A stretch of 64,000 bases of DNA from the NCBI RefSeq assembly GCF_003298505.1, contig NZ_QNGB01000012.1, positions 60,413-124,412 of the forward strand. Reading direction: 5' to 3'. The position numbers were made by a program, and so were the translations under genes. The notes under the pieces are model-generated. The model had not been told where the DNA came from, searched no databases, and saw only the letters and a list, made by a program, of their open reading frames with translations. Positions within the stretch are counted from its first letter, which is position 1. Each line of letters opens with the position of its first letter. Origin of the DNA: Roseovarius sp. TE539 (GTDB taxonomy: Bacteria > Pseudomonadota > Alphaproteobacteria > Rhodobacterales > Rhodobacteraceae). This document shows, piece by piece, positions 8,798-17,302 of this stretch.

Positions 8798-10668
8798 CGC
8801 TCGGAGATTTCTTGATGCCTGAACACGGGCTTAGGCCACCGCGGGCCCGTGGGTGCCGGACGAGGATGCCGTGTGAACTGGAAAAGGTCTCGTTCATAGA
8901 CAACGCCCTTGGCGAGCCCGAGGCGCATCGCGGGCGTCTGCGCATCGACACCCTTGCCACGCGGCAGCATATAGTTGTGGTAGAAGCGCAGGATGTTTGC
9001 GACTTTGGGGGCGGTTTCGGGGTTGTAGAAGCTGTAGGCGTGCCAGATGCGCGCCTGGTTGCTGGCGGTCGGAATGCCACGCTCAAACCCGGCCACCCGG
9101 CGGCGAGCCAGATTGAAATAGGCGTCCACAGGATGATTGGACGCACGGACCATAAATCGAGCCAGGCTATCCCAGTCCATATCGCCACGGTCCGTCAGGA
9201 GGCGGATTGTCTTTTCGGGTTCTGCCTTCGAATGGTAGGGCCAACGGTATACGCTTTTCGCCAGCTGATTGCCCCGTAATGCGGACGGCCCCCAGCCGAA
9301 CTGGAAACGCAGATCGAGCACCGTGAGGGCGGCGAGATCGCTCACACGGGGAAACTCATCCCTGACCTCCTCAATCTCATTGTGGAGTGAGGTCAGTGCA
9401 TCCTGAAGCAGCTCTCGGCCCTTTTGGGCATAGTCCATTCGCTTATCATTGGAGAGCCCCTTCAGGAAGGATACCTCGGCGACATTGACGCGACCCGCCT
9501 TGATGTCGTCCACGGCGAGGGCGCAAAGTGCTTGGGCAAATCCAGCGTCAGCGTCGATGCAGAAGTTGGCCCTGCGGAACTCGTTGCCGATCTTCCGTCG
9601 AACCAGCATGAGGTGGGCATACATGGCGGCGTCAGCCCGCACACGGGATCCACGCCCAGGGAGCATCAAGTCTCCCCCTGCGGCAAGATCCTCCTTAGAG
9701 AATACGCCGTGCAGCTCACGCTTTACGGAATCCAGGTATTCATCATAGGCCCATAACCGGCCGTGCTCGCGCATCGACCTCGGCTTAGCGAAGTCCCCGA
9801 TCTCTTCCATTCGCTCCTGCAGTTCGCGAGGGTCGACATCCGGATCGTAGTCCATCGTCGCAGCCACAACAAACTGGGAGCCTTTATGGACGGTTGCTGT
9901 GTGCAGCATCGGTATCGTGCCCCGCCGCGACTTCACCGGCCAGTTTATCAGGAAGGTCTGCACATCCGTCGAGAAAACCGGCGAGCGACCACGGAAGCAT
10001 TCGGGCAGCCGCTCCTCCCGCTCGGCGGCGAAGGCCCGGCATTGCTTGTCCAGAAAATCAATCCTCGCGTTGATGTGCTTGAAGCTCACATCCCCGACCT
10101 CACACAGGCGGCTAAACGGCATCTTGTTAAGAAGACCTCGAAGAATCGTGCCTGTCTTGTCCGTCTTCTTATGCCGACGCGTCGCGCTGCCGATCGAGAA
10201 TGTGCTCTTGCAGGCCTTGCATTGGAAACGAGGATCTCCCTTAGCCGTCGTCCCGAACTTGGCATAGGCAGAAGGCGCGAGTTCCACGGGAACGCTGTGG
10301 TTTTCACAGCCCAAGGTCTGGCAGTGTTCCCGACCTGTTCTCCTATACAGGTCCGAGACGCGCATGTACTCTTGCACTATTGCGTGGTTGTTCTTGACGA
10401 CGACTGCCACACGGCACTCGGGACAGGTGTAGCTCCGATCTTCTGCACTTCCGGACACCTTACCGTGTGGGATGTTGCTTTTGGAGCGACCGCCAGGGTT
10501 CCCTCGTCGATCGATGGGATCCGGAGGCAGGCCGAATAGCGAGCAGCGCGGATTTCGGCAGACATTGACGGTGAAGCCCCCGACGGTTTCGGGTAGGCGT
10601 CTCTTTTGAATGCTCGAAGATTTCTTCGAGCCAGATTGTGATGTTTGCTTGTCAGCTTTGCCCGCCAA
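8764..10668 (-). CDS. double zinc-ribbon DDE-type transposase of the element
   Basis: 634 residues from a TTG at 10668 (GGAG 9 nt upstream); an in-frame TTG at 10698 would give 644 but overlaps the predicted -10 box. Two N-terminal zinc ribbons are visible: Cys37/42 with Cys82/85, and Cys116/121 with Cys150/153 (CX4C...CX2C twice). A helix-turn-helix-like region (about 175-210) follows. The RNase-H-fold candidates are Asp235 (VFSTDVQ), Asp372 or 374 (FCIDADAG) and Glu529 (GFERGI). The C-terminal TPAMRLGLAKG resembles the TPAM-A-GL motif at the end of many IS transposases. This call is strongly supported by the terminal repeats around it. Family and catalytic residues are inference. Confidence 0.8.
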   Translation of the reverse strand: MAGKADKQTSQSGSKKSSSIQKRRLPETVGGFTVNVCRNPRCSLFGLPPDPIDRRGNPGGRSKSNIPHGKVSGSAEDRSYTCPECRVAVVVKNNHAIVQEYMRVSDLYRRTGREHCQTLGCENHSVPVELAPSAYAKFGTTAKGDPRFQCKACKSTFSIGSATRRHKKTDKTGTILRGLLNKMPFSRLCEVGDVSFKHINARIDFLDKQCRAFAAEREERLPECFRGRSPVFSTDVQTFLINWPVKSRRGTIPMLHTATVHKGSQFVVAATMDYDPDVDPRELQERMEEIGDFAKPRSMREHGRLWAYDEYLDSVKRELHGVFSKEDLAAGGDLMLPGRGSRVRADAAMYAHLMLVRRKIGNEFRRANFCIDADAGFAQALCALAVDDIKAGRVNVAEVSFLKGLSNDKRMDYAQKGRELLQDALTSLHNEIEEVRDEFPRVSDLAALTVLDLRFQFGWGPSALRGNQLAKSVYRWPYHSKAEPEKTIRLLTDRGDMDWDSLARFMVRASNHPVDAYFNLARRRVAGFERGIPTASNQARIWHAYSFYNPETAPKVANILRFYHNYMLPRGKGVDAQTPAMRLGLAKGVVYERDLFQFTRHPRPAPTGPRWPKPVFRHQEISERQPSAAPEDAW

Positions 10669-10698
10669 CCCCTTGCTCTCCAATAGAAACGCCGCCAA

Positions 10699-10727
10699 AG
10701 GGTATTGGCGGCGATCCTAAAGGTCAA
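10699..10727 (-). promoter_or_regulatory. transposase promoter built into the right end
   Basis: On the minus strand TTGACC (10722-10727) and TACCCT (10699-10704) are separated by 17 bp. The -35 box straddles the inner edge of the right terminal repeat. Transcription would begin near 10692, favouring a start codon at 10683 or 10668 over the one at 10698. Prediction only. Confidence 0.5.
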
Positions 10728-10746
10728 CATTTACGACAGGGGCTGG
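10724..10746 (-). repeat. right terminal inverted repeat (23 bp)
   Basis: Exact reverse complement of 7291-7313; on the plus strand it ends GACAGGGGCTGG and is followed at once by the second copy of the 10-bp target duplication. Confidence 0.95.
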
Positions 10747-10770
10747 CGTAGGGCGTGCCCTTTTCTTTTT
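10738..10770 (+). terminator. rho-independent terminator re-formed at the right transposon boundary
   Basis: AGGGGC at the tip of the right repeat (10738-10743) can pair with GCCCTT (10757-10762) outside the element, followed by a T-rich tract to 10770. Without the element the flanks join as GGGCATGC, a CGTAGG loop, GCGTGCCC and then TTTTCTTTTT, a good intrinsic terminator. The insertion therefore split an old terminator, and the element end may supply a substitute arm. Confidence 0.5.
10747..10756. repeat. target-site duplication, right copy (10 bp)
   Basis: CGTAGGGCGT, identical to 7281-7290 and adjacent to the right terminal repeat. Confidence 0.93.
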
Positions 10771-10863
10771 GAATTTGCACTTTGCAATGGATGTCATGAA
10801 TCCGTTACATTTGGCCTGCCGAAGTGATTTGGAGAGGCCGACCTGTTACGCTGTCTTGCGATT

Positions 10864-11139
10864 ATGACGCTGCTTGTTCTGCCGCCGGGCCCGGTGGCCG
10901 GATCGTCTCCGATCGCCGAGGTCGTCTGTGAACCGACGCCGGACATGATCAATCGTCTCGAAGCGCAGTTCGGCGAACGGCGATTGGGGCGCGGAACCCG
11001 CGGTTACGCGCAGATAATGGAGGTCTGGGCGGACGATAGTGGCGACTGGACCCTGATAATGACCTACGCGTCGGGCACGTCCTGCATTGTCGCCATGGGC
11101 GAAAACTGGGAAGGTGTTGCACGCGAAGATCCTGCCTGA
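10864..11139 (+). CDS. small exported protein of unknown function
   Basis: 91 residues from the ATG at 10864. A short hydrophobic start (MTLLVLPPGPVAG) looks like an incomplete signal peptide. Reading in frame from a CTG at 10843 adds seven residues (LLRCLAI) and gives a more convincing one; that CTG has GGAGAGG (10831-10837) five nt upstream, whereas the ATG has no good site. The mature part ends in CIVAMGENWEG, a pattern I recall from short periplasmic proteins of Rhodobacteraceae without known function. Before the transposon arrived this gene lay about 160 bp behind the secreted protein at 6971. Confidence 0.55.
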   Translation: MTLLVLPPGPVAGSSPIAEVVCEPTPDMINRLEAQFGERRLGRGTRGYAQIMEVWADDSGDWTLIMTYASGTSCIVAMGENWEGVAREDPA

Positions 11140-11193
11140 AACCAGATCGGCACGGCATGCCGGAAGGTCACCGGTCACCACGTGGTGTCATCC

Positions 11194-11400
11194 TCAAAGC
11201 AGGGTCAGGTTTCCAGCCATCTGACGCCCGTCACGACCATCCTGAAGTTCATAACCGACCTTCTGATTGTCAGCGAGCCCGGTAAGGCCCGATCTTTCAA
11301 CGGCGGATACATGAACAAATACGTCTTTGCCGCCCTCGTCTGGTGCGATAAAGCCGTAGCCTTTCGTGGTGTTGAACCACTTCACGGTGCCTGTCGGCAT
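11194..11400 (-). CDS. cold-shock protein (CspA family)
   Basis: 68 residues, a single cold-shock domain: TGTVKWFNTTKGYGFI (RNP1 KGYGFI) and DVFVHVSAVE (RNP2 VFVHVS). It is a cytosolic single-stranded nucleic-acid-binding RNA chaperone. The start ATG at 11400 follows AGAAGGAG; the frame is open further upstream but without similarity. Monocistronic, transcribed away from the ArsC-like gene. Confidence 0.95.
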   Translation of the reverse strand: MPTGTVKWFNTTKGYGFIAPDEGGKDVFVHVSAVERSGLTGLADNQKVGYELQDGRDGRQMAGNLTLL

Positions 11401-11603
11401 GCCGCTTCTCCTTCTGTTGTCGTCCCCGGAAGTATGCCGGGCCATGCGATCACCGTGCCGAACTGCGCCGCACCCCCTCTGGTCTGAGGCGGGCCGGAGC
11501 ATGCGATCACGGTGAAAATCATTACACGGGTAATGTAAAATGCAAGCGAAACCGCGTGACGCGACGTGCCTCGCCCGGTATTCAGGCGAAAAAGGCGATG
11601 GTG

Positions 11604-11918
11604 ATGATAATTTATGGCCTCAGGAATTGTGACAGTTGCAGGAAGGCCAGGAAGGTGCTCTCCGGGGCGGTTTTGCATGATGTCCGCGTGCAAGGCTTGC
11701 CGGATGAAATCCTCAAAGCGGCGTTTGCAAGGTTCGGTCCGGCTATCGTCAACACGCGCTCGGCGACGTGGCGAACGCTTGACGCTGTGGAGCGAGACAT
11801 GACCCCTGTGGAACTGGTGCGTGCATATCCGGCGGTAATGAAGCGCCCGTTGATTGATTGCGCGGGACGGCTGTACCTCGGATGGACCGAAGACGTCCGC
11901 AAGGCTCTGGGCGGGTAG
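11604..11918 (+). CDS. ArsC/Spx/YffB-family thioredoxin-fold protein
   Basis: About 104 residues. The N-terminus MIIYGLRNCDSCRKARKVL has the CXXC of this family, and RPLIDCAGRLYLGW fits the conserved RP-loop. Family members include arsenate reductases and the uncharacterised YffB-like proteins. No arsenic genes are nearby, so YffB-like is more likely than a true arsenate reductase. I chose the ATG at 11604 because AAAGG lies 9 nt upstream; an in-frame ATG at 11598 is equally open. Confidence 0.8.
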   Translation: MIIYGLRNCDSCRKARKVLSGAVLHDVRVQGLPDEILKAAFARFGPAIVNTRSATWRTLDAVERDMTPVELVRAYPAVMKRPLIDCAGRLYLGWTEDVRKALGG

Positions 11919-11961
11919 CTTTTATTGTGTCTCGTCCAGACGAGGCGGCAGGAGGGATGAC

Positions 11962-12330
11962 ATGCGCAACGCGGCTCTGGTGCTCGGTATCATTGGCGGT
12001 CTCATCGCGATGTTGGTCGGGTTTCTCAGTTACGGCTACACCGAAGCGGTGGAGTATTTCGGAGAGGTTGATGGGCTTGCCCATCAGGTTGAGAACGTGG
12101 AACTTATACGTGGCGTCAGTTTCGCGGCGCCGCTTCTTGCAATCGCGGGCGGCGCGATGGCGCGTGTCCGGGCCCTCTGGGGGGGTGTCCTGATGCTCGT
12201 TTCGGCCGGCGCGATGCTCTACGCTTTCGATTTCAATGTCTTCACCATGTTCCCCATAGGCTTCACGGCGCTTGGCGGTGTTCTGGCGGTGGCGGCCGGC
12301 AAGCCCGACGAGCCTAAGTCACACTTCTGA
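11962..12330 (+). CDS. small four-helix membrane protein of unknown function
   Basis: 122 residues, starting at the ATG at 11962 behind GGAGGGATGAC. Hydrophobic segments are at about 4-26, 50-68, 75-92 and 95-112. A short loop (YTEAVEYFGEVDGLAHQVENVE) separates helices 1 and 2. Its 3' end overlaps the convergent DoxX gene by 17 bp. No recognised catalytic motif; function unknown. Confidence 0.75.
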   Translation: MRNAALVLGIIGGLIAMLVGFLSYGYTEAVEYFGEVDGLAHQVENVELIRGVSFAAPLLAIAGGAMARVRALWGGVLMLVSAGAMLYAFDFNVFTMFPIGFTALGGVLAVAAGKPDEPKSHF

Positions 12331-12856
12331 CGACGAGCCGATCGAGGGATATCGGCCCGGCACCCCGGAAGACAGGAACGACCAGCAGAAAGATCCAAAG
12401 TGCGCGCTGATCCATGATGATCGAATCCGGCATCTTGTCGAACCACGCGCCAACGGTCGTGGCCTCCTCGATGGCGCCGTGACCGTAGAGATCGGTGAGA
12501 GTCTGAACGATGATGAACCCGATCATGCCGATCGCGGCCAACCGGGTCAGGAGGCCCAGCACGATCAGTGCCGGCAGGATGAATTCGGCCCATGTTCCGG
12601 CCAGCACGACAAGGGTCTGCAAAACGCTCATCTGGCTGACATCGTAGCCGGCGGCTTCCATGGCGCGCGGGAAGATCTGTGCATAGGCTCCCATCGAGGG
12701 CGAAAAAATTCCACCACCCAGCTTGGTCAGGCCGGAAACCCAGAAATACTTGAGCAGGATCGCCGCGAACAAGAGCCTTGCAATTGTCGGCAAAAGCCAA
12801 TCCGCGCGCTCGATCCGGGAAAACAGCGCGTCGTGAAGACGAAACAGGTGGGTCAT
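12314..12856 (-). CDS. bufD: DoxX family membrane protein, last gene of the buf operon
   Basis: 180 residues with four transmembrane helices and the DoxX-type start (RLLFAAILLKYFWVSGLTKL). Together with the three genes upstream it forms the order DUF2282-DUF692-DUF2063-DoxX. I know this order from the Caulobacter gig/buf operon, which makes copper-binding bufferins. DoxX proteins are often linked to redox or metal stress, and the role in bufferin handling is not settled. It follows bufC directly (stop and start are adjacent). Confidence 0.8.
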   Translation of the reverse strand: MTHLFRLHDALFSRIERADWLLPTIARLLFAAILLKYFWVSGLTKLGGGIFSPSMGAYAQIFPRAMEAAGYDVSQMSVLQTLVVLAGTWAEFILPALIVLGLLTRLAAIGMIGFIIVQTLTDLYGHGAIEEATTVGAWFDKMPDSIIMDQRALWIFLLVVPVFRGAGPISLDRLVVRSVT

Positions 12857-13615
12857 TCAACTCTCTCCGGTGATGATATTCGTGATCGCCTTGCCGCCGA
12901 TCAGCAGGCCCAGAATATGCGCCAGATCGAAATCGGGATCGACAGCGATGCCCCTGTCGTGGGCGGTGCCCAGCGAGGTTCCGTCAAGCAAACCTTGCAG
13001 AAAGGCCACCGCCGCGTTGCTGATCACTGTCATTCGGGGATCGAAATCCGGGCGCAGGATGAGGACATTCTGGGGTTCGTGCACCGCCTTCGGGGCTCCC
13101 GGTTCCATCTTGTAGGACCAGATGCCGTGGACCGGCCAGTCCGAGCGGAGAAGCCGCAGAGCGGGGGCCAGATCCAGATGCGCCCCCATCAGGGCTTCGG
13201 GTGCCATGGTCCCAAGGATTGCCGGATCGACCGGCGTTGCATCGGCAGCGTGATAGGATTGCCGTAAGGCAAGTTCCAGCCGCGCAACATCGGGCAGATA
13301 ACCGATATGTGCAAGTGGCTGGAAAGTCTTGAGGAAGTCCGGCATTTCGGTGCCGTACTGGCTGATCATGGGGGCCTCGGGCGGATGCTGCCGAAGGAAA
13401 ATCCCCGCCATTGCCCTGAATTTCTTTTCGCCGATCAGCTTTCGGACGGCGGGGAAATTGACCTCAAGCGCCTCGGTCAGACTGACCGCCACATTGTTGC
13501 GATACACCGAAAACCGGTTCCCCGCGGCGCGGCCGTTTCCGTCGCGGAGGCCGCTCGGCACCGGCGCCGCGGAATCCAGAAGGGCGGCATGAAAATCGGA
13601 TTGGGAAACGCTCAT
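12857..13615 (-). CDS. bufC: BufC/HvfC-type partner protein (DUF2063)
   Basis: 252 residues from the ATG at 13615. The N-terminal DUF2063 domain ([12 protein letters not shown], then [29 protein letters not shown]) is present, and a longer C-terminal part covers residues 130-250. In characterised MNIO clusters this protein acts as the peptide-recognition partner of the DUF692 oxidase. It overlaps the bufB stop by 4 nt, so the two are translationally coupled, as expected for a complex. Confidence 0.88.
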   Translation of the reverse strand: MSVSQSDFHAALLDSAAPVPSGLRDGNGRAAGNRFSVYRNNVAVSLTEALEVNFPAVRKLIGEKKFRAMAGIFLRQHPPEAPMISQYGTEMPDFLKTFQPLAHIGYLPDVARLELALRQSYHAADATPVDPAILGTMAPEALMGAHLDLAPALRLLRSDWPVHGIWSYKMEPGAPKAVHEPQNVLILRPDFDPRMTVISNAAVAFLQGLLDGTSLGTAHDRGIAVDPDFDLAHILGLLIGGKAITNIITGES

Positions 13616-14469
13616 GCCGGAACCCTTTGAAGGGCGGCTTCGGCGCGGCGCGCTTCGGCGGCCAGGACCGGCCAATCGGGAATGTCGGCATCCCATTCGA
13701 TCAGCAGGGGGCGAGGGCCGGAGCGGTCAAGCGTGTGATCCAGAAGCGCCCAGACAGGATCGGCGACTTCGCGGCCATGACTGTCTATCAATAGTGGTGC
13801 GCCCGTTTCGTCGGCATCCTCGTCGTGACCACCAAGATGGATTTCACCGACCTTGTCCAGCGGAAAGGAATCTATGTAGCCCTGCGGGGAATACCCGAGG
13901 TTGGTTGCCGACACGAACACGTTGTTGATATCCAGCAACAGGCCACAGCCGGTACGCCTTGCGATCTCGGCCAGAAAGTCAGTCTCGGACCATGTGCTTT
14001 CCGCGAATGTCAAATAACTCGACGGGTTTTCAAGAAGCATGGGCCGGTTAAGGGCCTCTTGTACTTCGTCTATGTGGTCGGCGATGCGCGTCAGTGTCGA
14101 GGTCGTATAGGGCAGGGGCAGAAGATCGTTCAGAAAATGACTGTCATGGGTGGACCAGGCCAGATGTTCGGAAAAGCTGGCCGGTTTCAACCAGTCACAC
14201 AGCTTCGCGAGGCGGGCCAGGTGATCCCGGTCAAGCGGCGTTTCGCCGCCAATGCTGAGGCCGACACCATGAACGGAAAATGCGAAGCGGTCTGCCAGAT
14301 GCCGCAATTGCGCAATAGGGCGCCCGCCTTCGCCCATGTAGTTCTCGGCGTGAATTTCCAGCCAGGCGACAGGCGCGGGATCGTGCATGATCGCCGCATA
14401 ATGCTGAGCTTTGTATCCGACGCCGGGCGCGTGCGGCAGGGCTGTAAATCTGGGGGTGGAGTCCAGCAT
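13612..14469 (-). CDS. bufB: multinuclear non-haem iron oxidase (MNIO, DUF692)
   Basis: 285 residues, TIM-barrel DUF692 family. Iron-ligand motifs are visible in order: [49 protein letters not shown] and [11 protein letters not shown]. Such enzymes use a multi-iron centre to oxidise cysteines of a partner peptide; in bufferins this makes 5-thiooxazoles that bind copper. The ATG at 14469 has a near-perfect CGGAGG 7 nt upstream. It lies between the precursor gene (bufA) and its partner (bufC). Confidence 0.92.
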   Translation of the reverse strand: MLDSTPRFTALPHAPGVGYKAQHYAAIMHDPAPVAWLEIHAENYMGEGGRPIAQLRHLADRFAFSVHGVGLSIGGETPLDRDHLARLAKLCDWLKPASFSEHLAWSTHDSHFLNDLLPLPYTTSTLTRIADHIDEVQEALNRPMLLENPSSYLTFAESTWSETDFLAEIARRTGCGLLLDINNVFVSATNLGYSPQGYIDSFPLDKVGEIHLGGHDEDADETGAPLLIDSHGREVADPVWALLDHTLDRSGPRPLLIEWDADIPDWPVLAAEARRAEAALQRVPA

Positions 14470-14544
14470 GGCGAGACCTCCGGAATAAAAATCGGTCGTC
14501 TGGCGTGGATGCGCGGGAGGATACCCGCGCATCCGGCATTCGGT

Positions 14545-14865
14545 TCAGGAGGGCAGGTCGCGGCTCAGCTCTTCGAGCGAGCCCATGCGATCACCGGGAA
14601 GGTCCACTTCTTCACCGGACTTGGCGAGAACCGGCGAGTCCGACTCGCAGGTGCCGGATTCGACGAGTGTCCAGGCGTTGCCCTGATAGTCGACTGTCGA
14701 GGTGCCGGCGCAAGTGGTGCCAGCACCGGCCTTGCAATCGTTCTCACCGGCGAGGGAGACGCCGTAGCATTTCACGTTTTCTGCGGCATTCGCGCCGGTG
14801 GCGTGGGCGCCGAGCGCGGCGGTGACGGCACCGGCGATCGCAACGGATTTCATAGCGTTGGACAT
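14545..14865 (-). CDS. bufA: bufferin precursor peptide (DUF2282)
   Basis: 106 residues from the ATG at 14865 (GGAG 9 nt upstream). The signal peptide [22 protein letters not shown] is followed by a mature part with four cysteines spaced as [16 protein letters not shown] and GTCES, the BufA pattern. The middle pair is the likely site of thiooxazole formation by BufB. The mature product would be an exported copper-sequestering RiPP. The C-terminal tail ([18 protein letters not shown]) is acidic and longer than in the shortest family members. About 75 bp separate it from bufB. Confidence 0.88.
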   Translation of the reverse strand: MSNAMKSVAIAGAVTAALGAHATGANAAENVKCYGVSLAGENDCKAGAGTTCAGTSTVDYQGNAWTLVESGTCESDSPVLAKSGEEVDLPGDRMGSLEELSRDLPS

Positions 14866-15119
14866 TTGGAATTGCTCCATGAATGGTTTCGGTCTCATCG
14901 TTCGCCCTATCGGTCATTGCCCCCTTGGAGCCTGACCGGCGTGGCGACGATGGCCGTAACGTAAACCGCGATCGCCTGACCGTTCCATTCACAAGCCCGT
15001 CAGACACGCGCGCGTCAGGTCGTGTTATCTGCGGCATGCCCCGAGACCCGATATTTGCCGATGGACGGCTTCACCGGTGCGCCGAATTGAAACATTACCG
15101 GGGTTCGGGCGCGGAAATG

Positions 15120-17066
15120 TTACAGAAGATCGGGCGGCGTTGCTTCGTGGCGCAGCACCTCTGTAACATTCGACAGCGAGACGACCTCGCTGTGCTTTTC
15201 CCCGAGACGACGCAGCGACACCGTGCGGTCCTCGACTTCGCGCATCCCGCAGGCAAGTATCACCGGCACCTTGCCCACAGAATGTTCCCGCACCTTGTAA
15301 TTGATCTTTTCATTGCGGGTATCGGCCTCGGCCCGAATGCCAGCTGCCGCCAGAGCTGTAACCACCTCATGAACGTATTCGTCGGCTTCGGATATGATCG
15401 ACGCGACGACAACCTGGCGCGGCGCCAGCCAGAACGGCAGCTTGCCTGCATAATTCTCGATCAGGATACCCAGAAAACGCTCGAAACTGCCCAGGATCGC
15501 CCGGTGCAGCATCACCGGTCGGTGCTTTTCGCCATCGGCCCCGATATAGGTAGCGTCCAGCCTTTCCGGCAAGTTGAAGTCAGCCTGGAATGTCCCGCAC
15601 TGCCACTCGCGGCCGATCGCGTCGGTCAGCTTGAAATCCAGCTTCGGGCCGTAGAACGCGCCCTCGCCGGGATCAAGCTCGTAGTCGTTGCGCACCGACA
15701 GGATCGCCTTTTCCAGCGCCTGTTCGGCCTTGTCCCACACCTCGTCAGAGCCGACACGCACATCGGGACGCGTTGAAAACTTGATATCGAATTTCGCAAA
15801 GCCCGCATCCCGGTAAATGTCGCTCAGAAGGGCAATGAACCCCGCGCATTCGTCCTCGATCTGATCTTCGGTGCAAAAGATATGCGCGTCATCCTGCGTG
15901 AAACCGCGCACACGCATCAGACCGTGCAGGGCGCCGTGCGACTCGTAGCGGTGGCAAGACCCGAACTCGGCCAGCCGTAGCGGCAGGTCACGGTAACTCT
16001 TGATACCCTGATTGAAGATCTGAACGTGGCAGGGGCAGTTCATCGGTTTGAGGGCATTCACACGTTTCTCGTTCGCGTGTTCCTCGTCGATTTCCGTGAT
16101 GTACATGTTCTCACGGTACTTGTCCCAGTGTCCGCTGGCTTCCCAGAGCTTTCGATCGACAACCTGGGGGGTCCTGATTTCGCGGTAACCTGCCTGATCC
16201 AGCTTGCGGCGCATGTAATCTTCAAGGGTACGGTAGACCATCCAGCCATTCGGATGCCAGAAGACCATTCCGGGCGCTTCCTCCTGGAAATGAAAAAGCT
16301 CCATCTCCCTGCCTAGCCTCCGGTGATCACGCTTCTCGGCCTCTTCAAGGAAGGTGAGGTATTTCTTCAGGTCTTCCTTGTTCCTGAATCCGACGCCATA
16401 GATGCGCTGCAGCATCGGGCGGCTGGAATCACCGCGCCAATAGGCACCTGCGACCGACATCAGCTTGAACGCGTCGGCCGGCAACTGGCCTGTGTGCTGA
16501 AGATGGGGCCCGCGGCAGAGATCCTGCCATGGTCCGTGCCAGTACATGCGCACCGGCTCGTCGCCCGGAATGGAATTGATGAGTTCGACCTTGAACGGCT
16601 CTCCCGCGTCCTCGTAATGGGCAATGGCCCGCGCACGATCCCAGATCTCGGTCTTCACCTCGTCGCGCTGATTGATGATCTCCTTCATCTTCTGCTCGAT
16701 CCGGCCCAGATCTTCCGGTGTAAACGGGTCCTTGCGGTCAAAATCGTAATACCAGCCATTCTCGATCACGGGGCCGATGGTGACTTTCACCTCCGGCCAG
16801 AGTTCCTGAACCGCACGGGCCATGACATGGGCCAGATCATGCCGGACAAGCTCAAGGGCAGGCGCATCATCCTTCATCGTGTTGATGTTGATGGCCGCGT
16901 CCTGCCTGATCGGCCACTGGAGATCCCAGTGCTGCCCATCGACATGCGCGGATATCGCCTTCTTGGCGAGCGAGTTGGAAATAGATGCGGCGACATCGGC
17001 GGGGGTTACGCCCGCTTCATACTCACGCTGACTGCCATCGGGAAAGGTAAGAGCGATCTCTGCCAT
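15120..17066 (-). CDS. thrS: threonyl-tRNA synthetase
   Basis: 648 residues, the full family length. Domain order: N-terminal TGS domain (1-62), the editing domain with [11 protein letters not shown] and the [10 protein letters not shown] motif (about 70-230), the class II catalytic core with [10 protein letters not shown] (zinc cysteine), [13 protein letters not shown] and the motif 3 region, and a C-terminal anticodon-binding domain from about 540. It charges tRNA-Thr in the cytosol. It is transcribed alone. The gap at 14866-15119 downstream contains no gene I can support. Confidence 0.98.
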   Translation of the reverse strand: MAEIALTFPDGSQREYEAGVTPADVAASISNSLAKKAISAHVDGQHWDLQWPIRQDAAININTMKDDAPALELVRHDLAHVMARAVQELWPEVKVTIGPVIENGWYYDFDRKDPFTPEDLGRIEQKMKEIINQRDEVKTEIWDRARAIAHYEDAGEPFKVELINSIPGDEPVRMYWHGPWQDLCRGPHLQHTGQLPADAFKLMSVAGAYWRGDSSRPMLQRIYGVGFRNKEDLKKYLTFLEEAEKRDHRRLGREMELFHFQEEAPGMVFWHPNGWMVYRTLEDYMRRKLDQAGYREIRTPQVVDRKLWEASGHWDKYRENMYITEIDEEHANEKRVNALKPMNCPCHVQIFNQGIKSYRDLPLRLAEFGSCHRYESHGALHGLMRVRGFTQDDAHIFCTEDQIEDECAGFIALLSDIYRDAGFAKFDIKFSTRPDVRVGSDEVWDKAEQALEKAILSVRNDYELDPGEGAFYGPKLDFKLTDAIGREWQCGTFQADFNLPERLDATYIGADGEKHRPVMLHRAILGSFERFLGILIENYAGKLPFWLAPRQVVVASIISEADEYVHEVVTALAAAGIRAEADTRNEKINYKVREHSVGKVPVILACGMREVEDRTVSLRRLGEKHSEVVSLSNVTEVLRHEATPPDLL

Positions 17067-17169
17067 CAGGGTGGCTCCTCGTCGGTTTGGCGCCTACGAA
17101 ACGCCCGGTTGCGGGTTCATGGCGCCGTATGGCCCGGCACACGCGCCGCGTCAAGGAATTCCTTTCTGT

Positions 17170-17272
17170 GTGCAAACGTATGCCAAAGGCAACGTAACAT
17201 ATTGACGCATATGGGAAATTTATGTGGACGGCGGGGGAGGGGGGTGTATCTTGACCGAAGTGCAAACGTTTG
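17170..17272. promoter_or_regulatory. two copies of GTGCAAACGT between thrS and the next gene
   Basis: GTGCAAACGT occurs at 17170-17179 and again at 17260-17269. The second copy extends into the palindrome CAAACGTTTG (17263-17272), which looks like an operator of a LacI-type or similar dimeric regulator. The gap lies between the divergent thrS and the small gene at 17303. No regulator gene is adjacent, so function is speculative. Confidence 0.35.
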
Positions 17273-17302
17273 ATCGGCACGAACAACGGAGGAAACGCCC
17301 AA

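Larger units (their letters stand above)
7291..10746. mobile_element. 3,456-bp transposon carrying a nuclease-like gene and a DDE-type transposase
   Basis: Bounded by 23-bp perfect terminal inverted repeats (7291-7313 and 10724-10746; the left one begins CCAGCCCCTG) and flanked by a perfect 10-bp direct duplication. Inside are two genes only: a PD-(D/E)XK-type protein (7433-8797, plus) and a large zinc-ribbon transposase (8764-10668, minus), converging and overlapping by 34 bp. Perfect repeats and target duplication with both frames open suggest a recent insertion that is probably still functional. A duplication of 8-10 bp and a zinc-ribbon plus RNase-H-fold transposase recall IS1/IS1595-like elements. 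The transposase is much larger than theirs, and I cannot assign a family. Confidence 0.92.

Noticed and set aside
14866..15119. Extra small gene between bufA and thrS
   Set aside because: Open frames here (for example at 14883-15776) are continuations opposite thrS, without ribosome sites or similarity.
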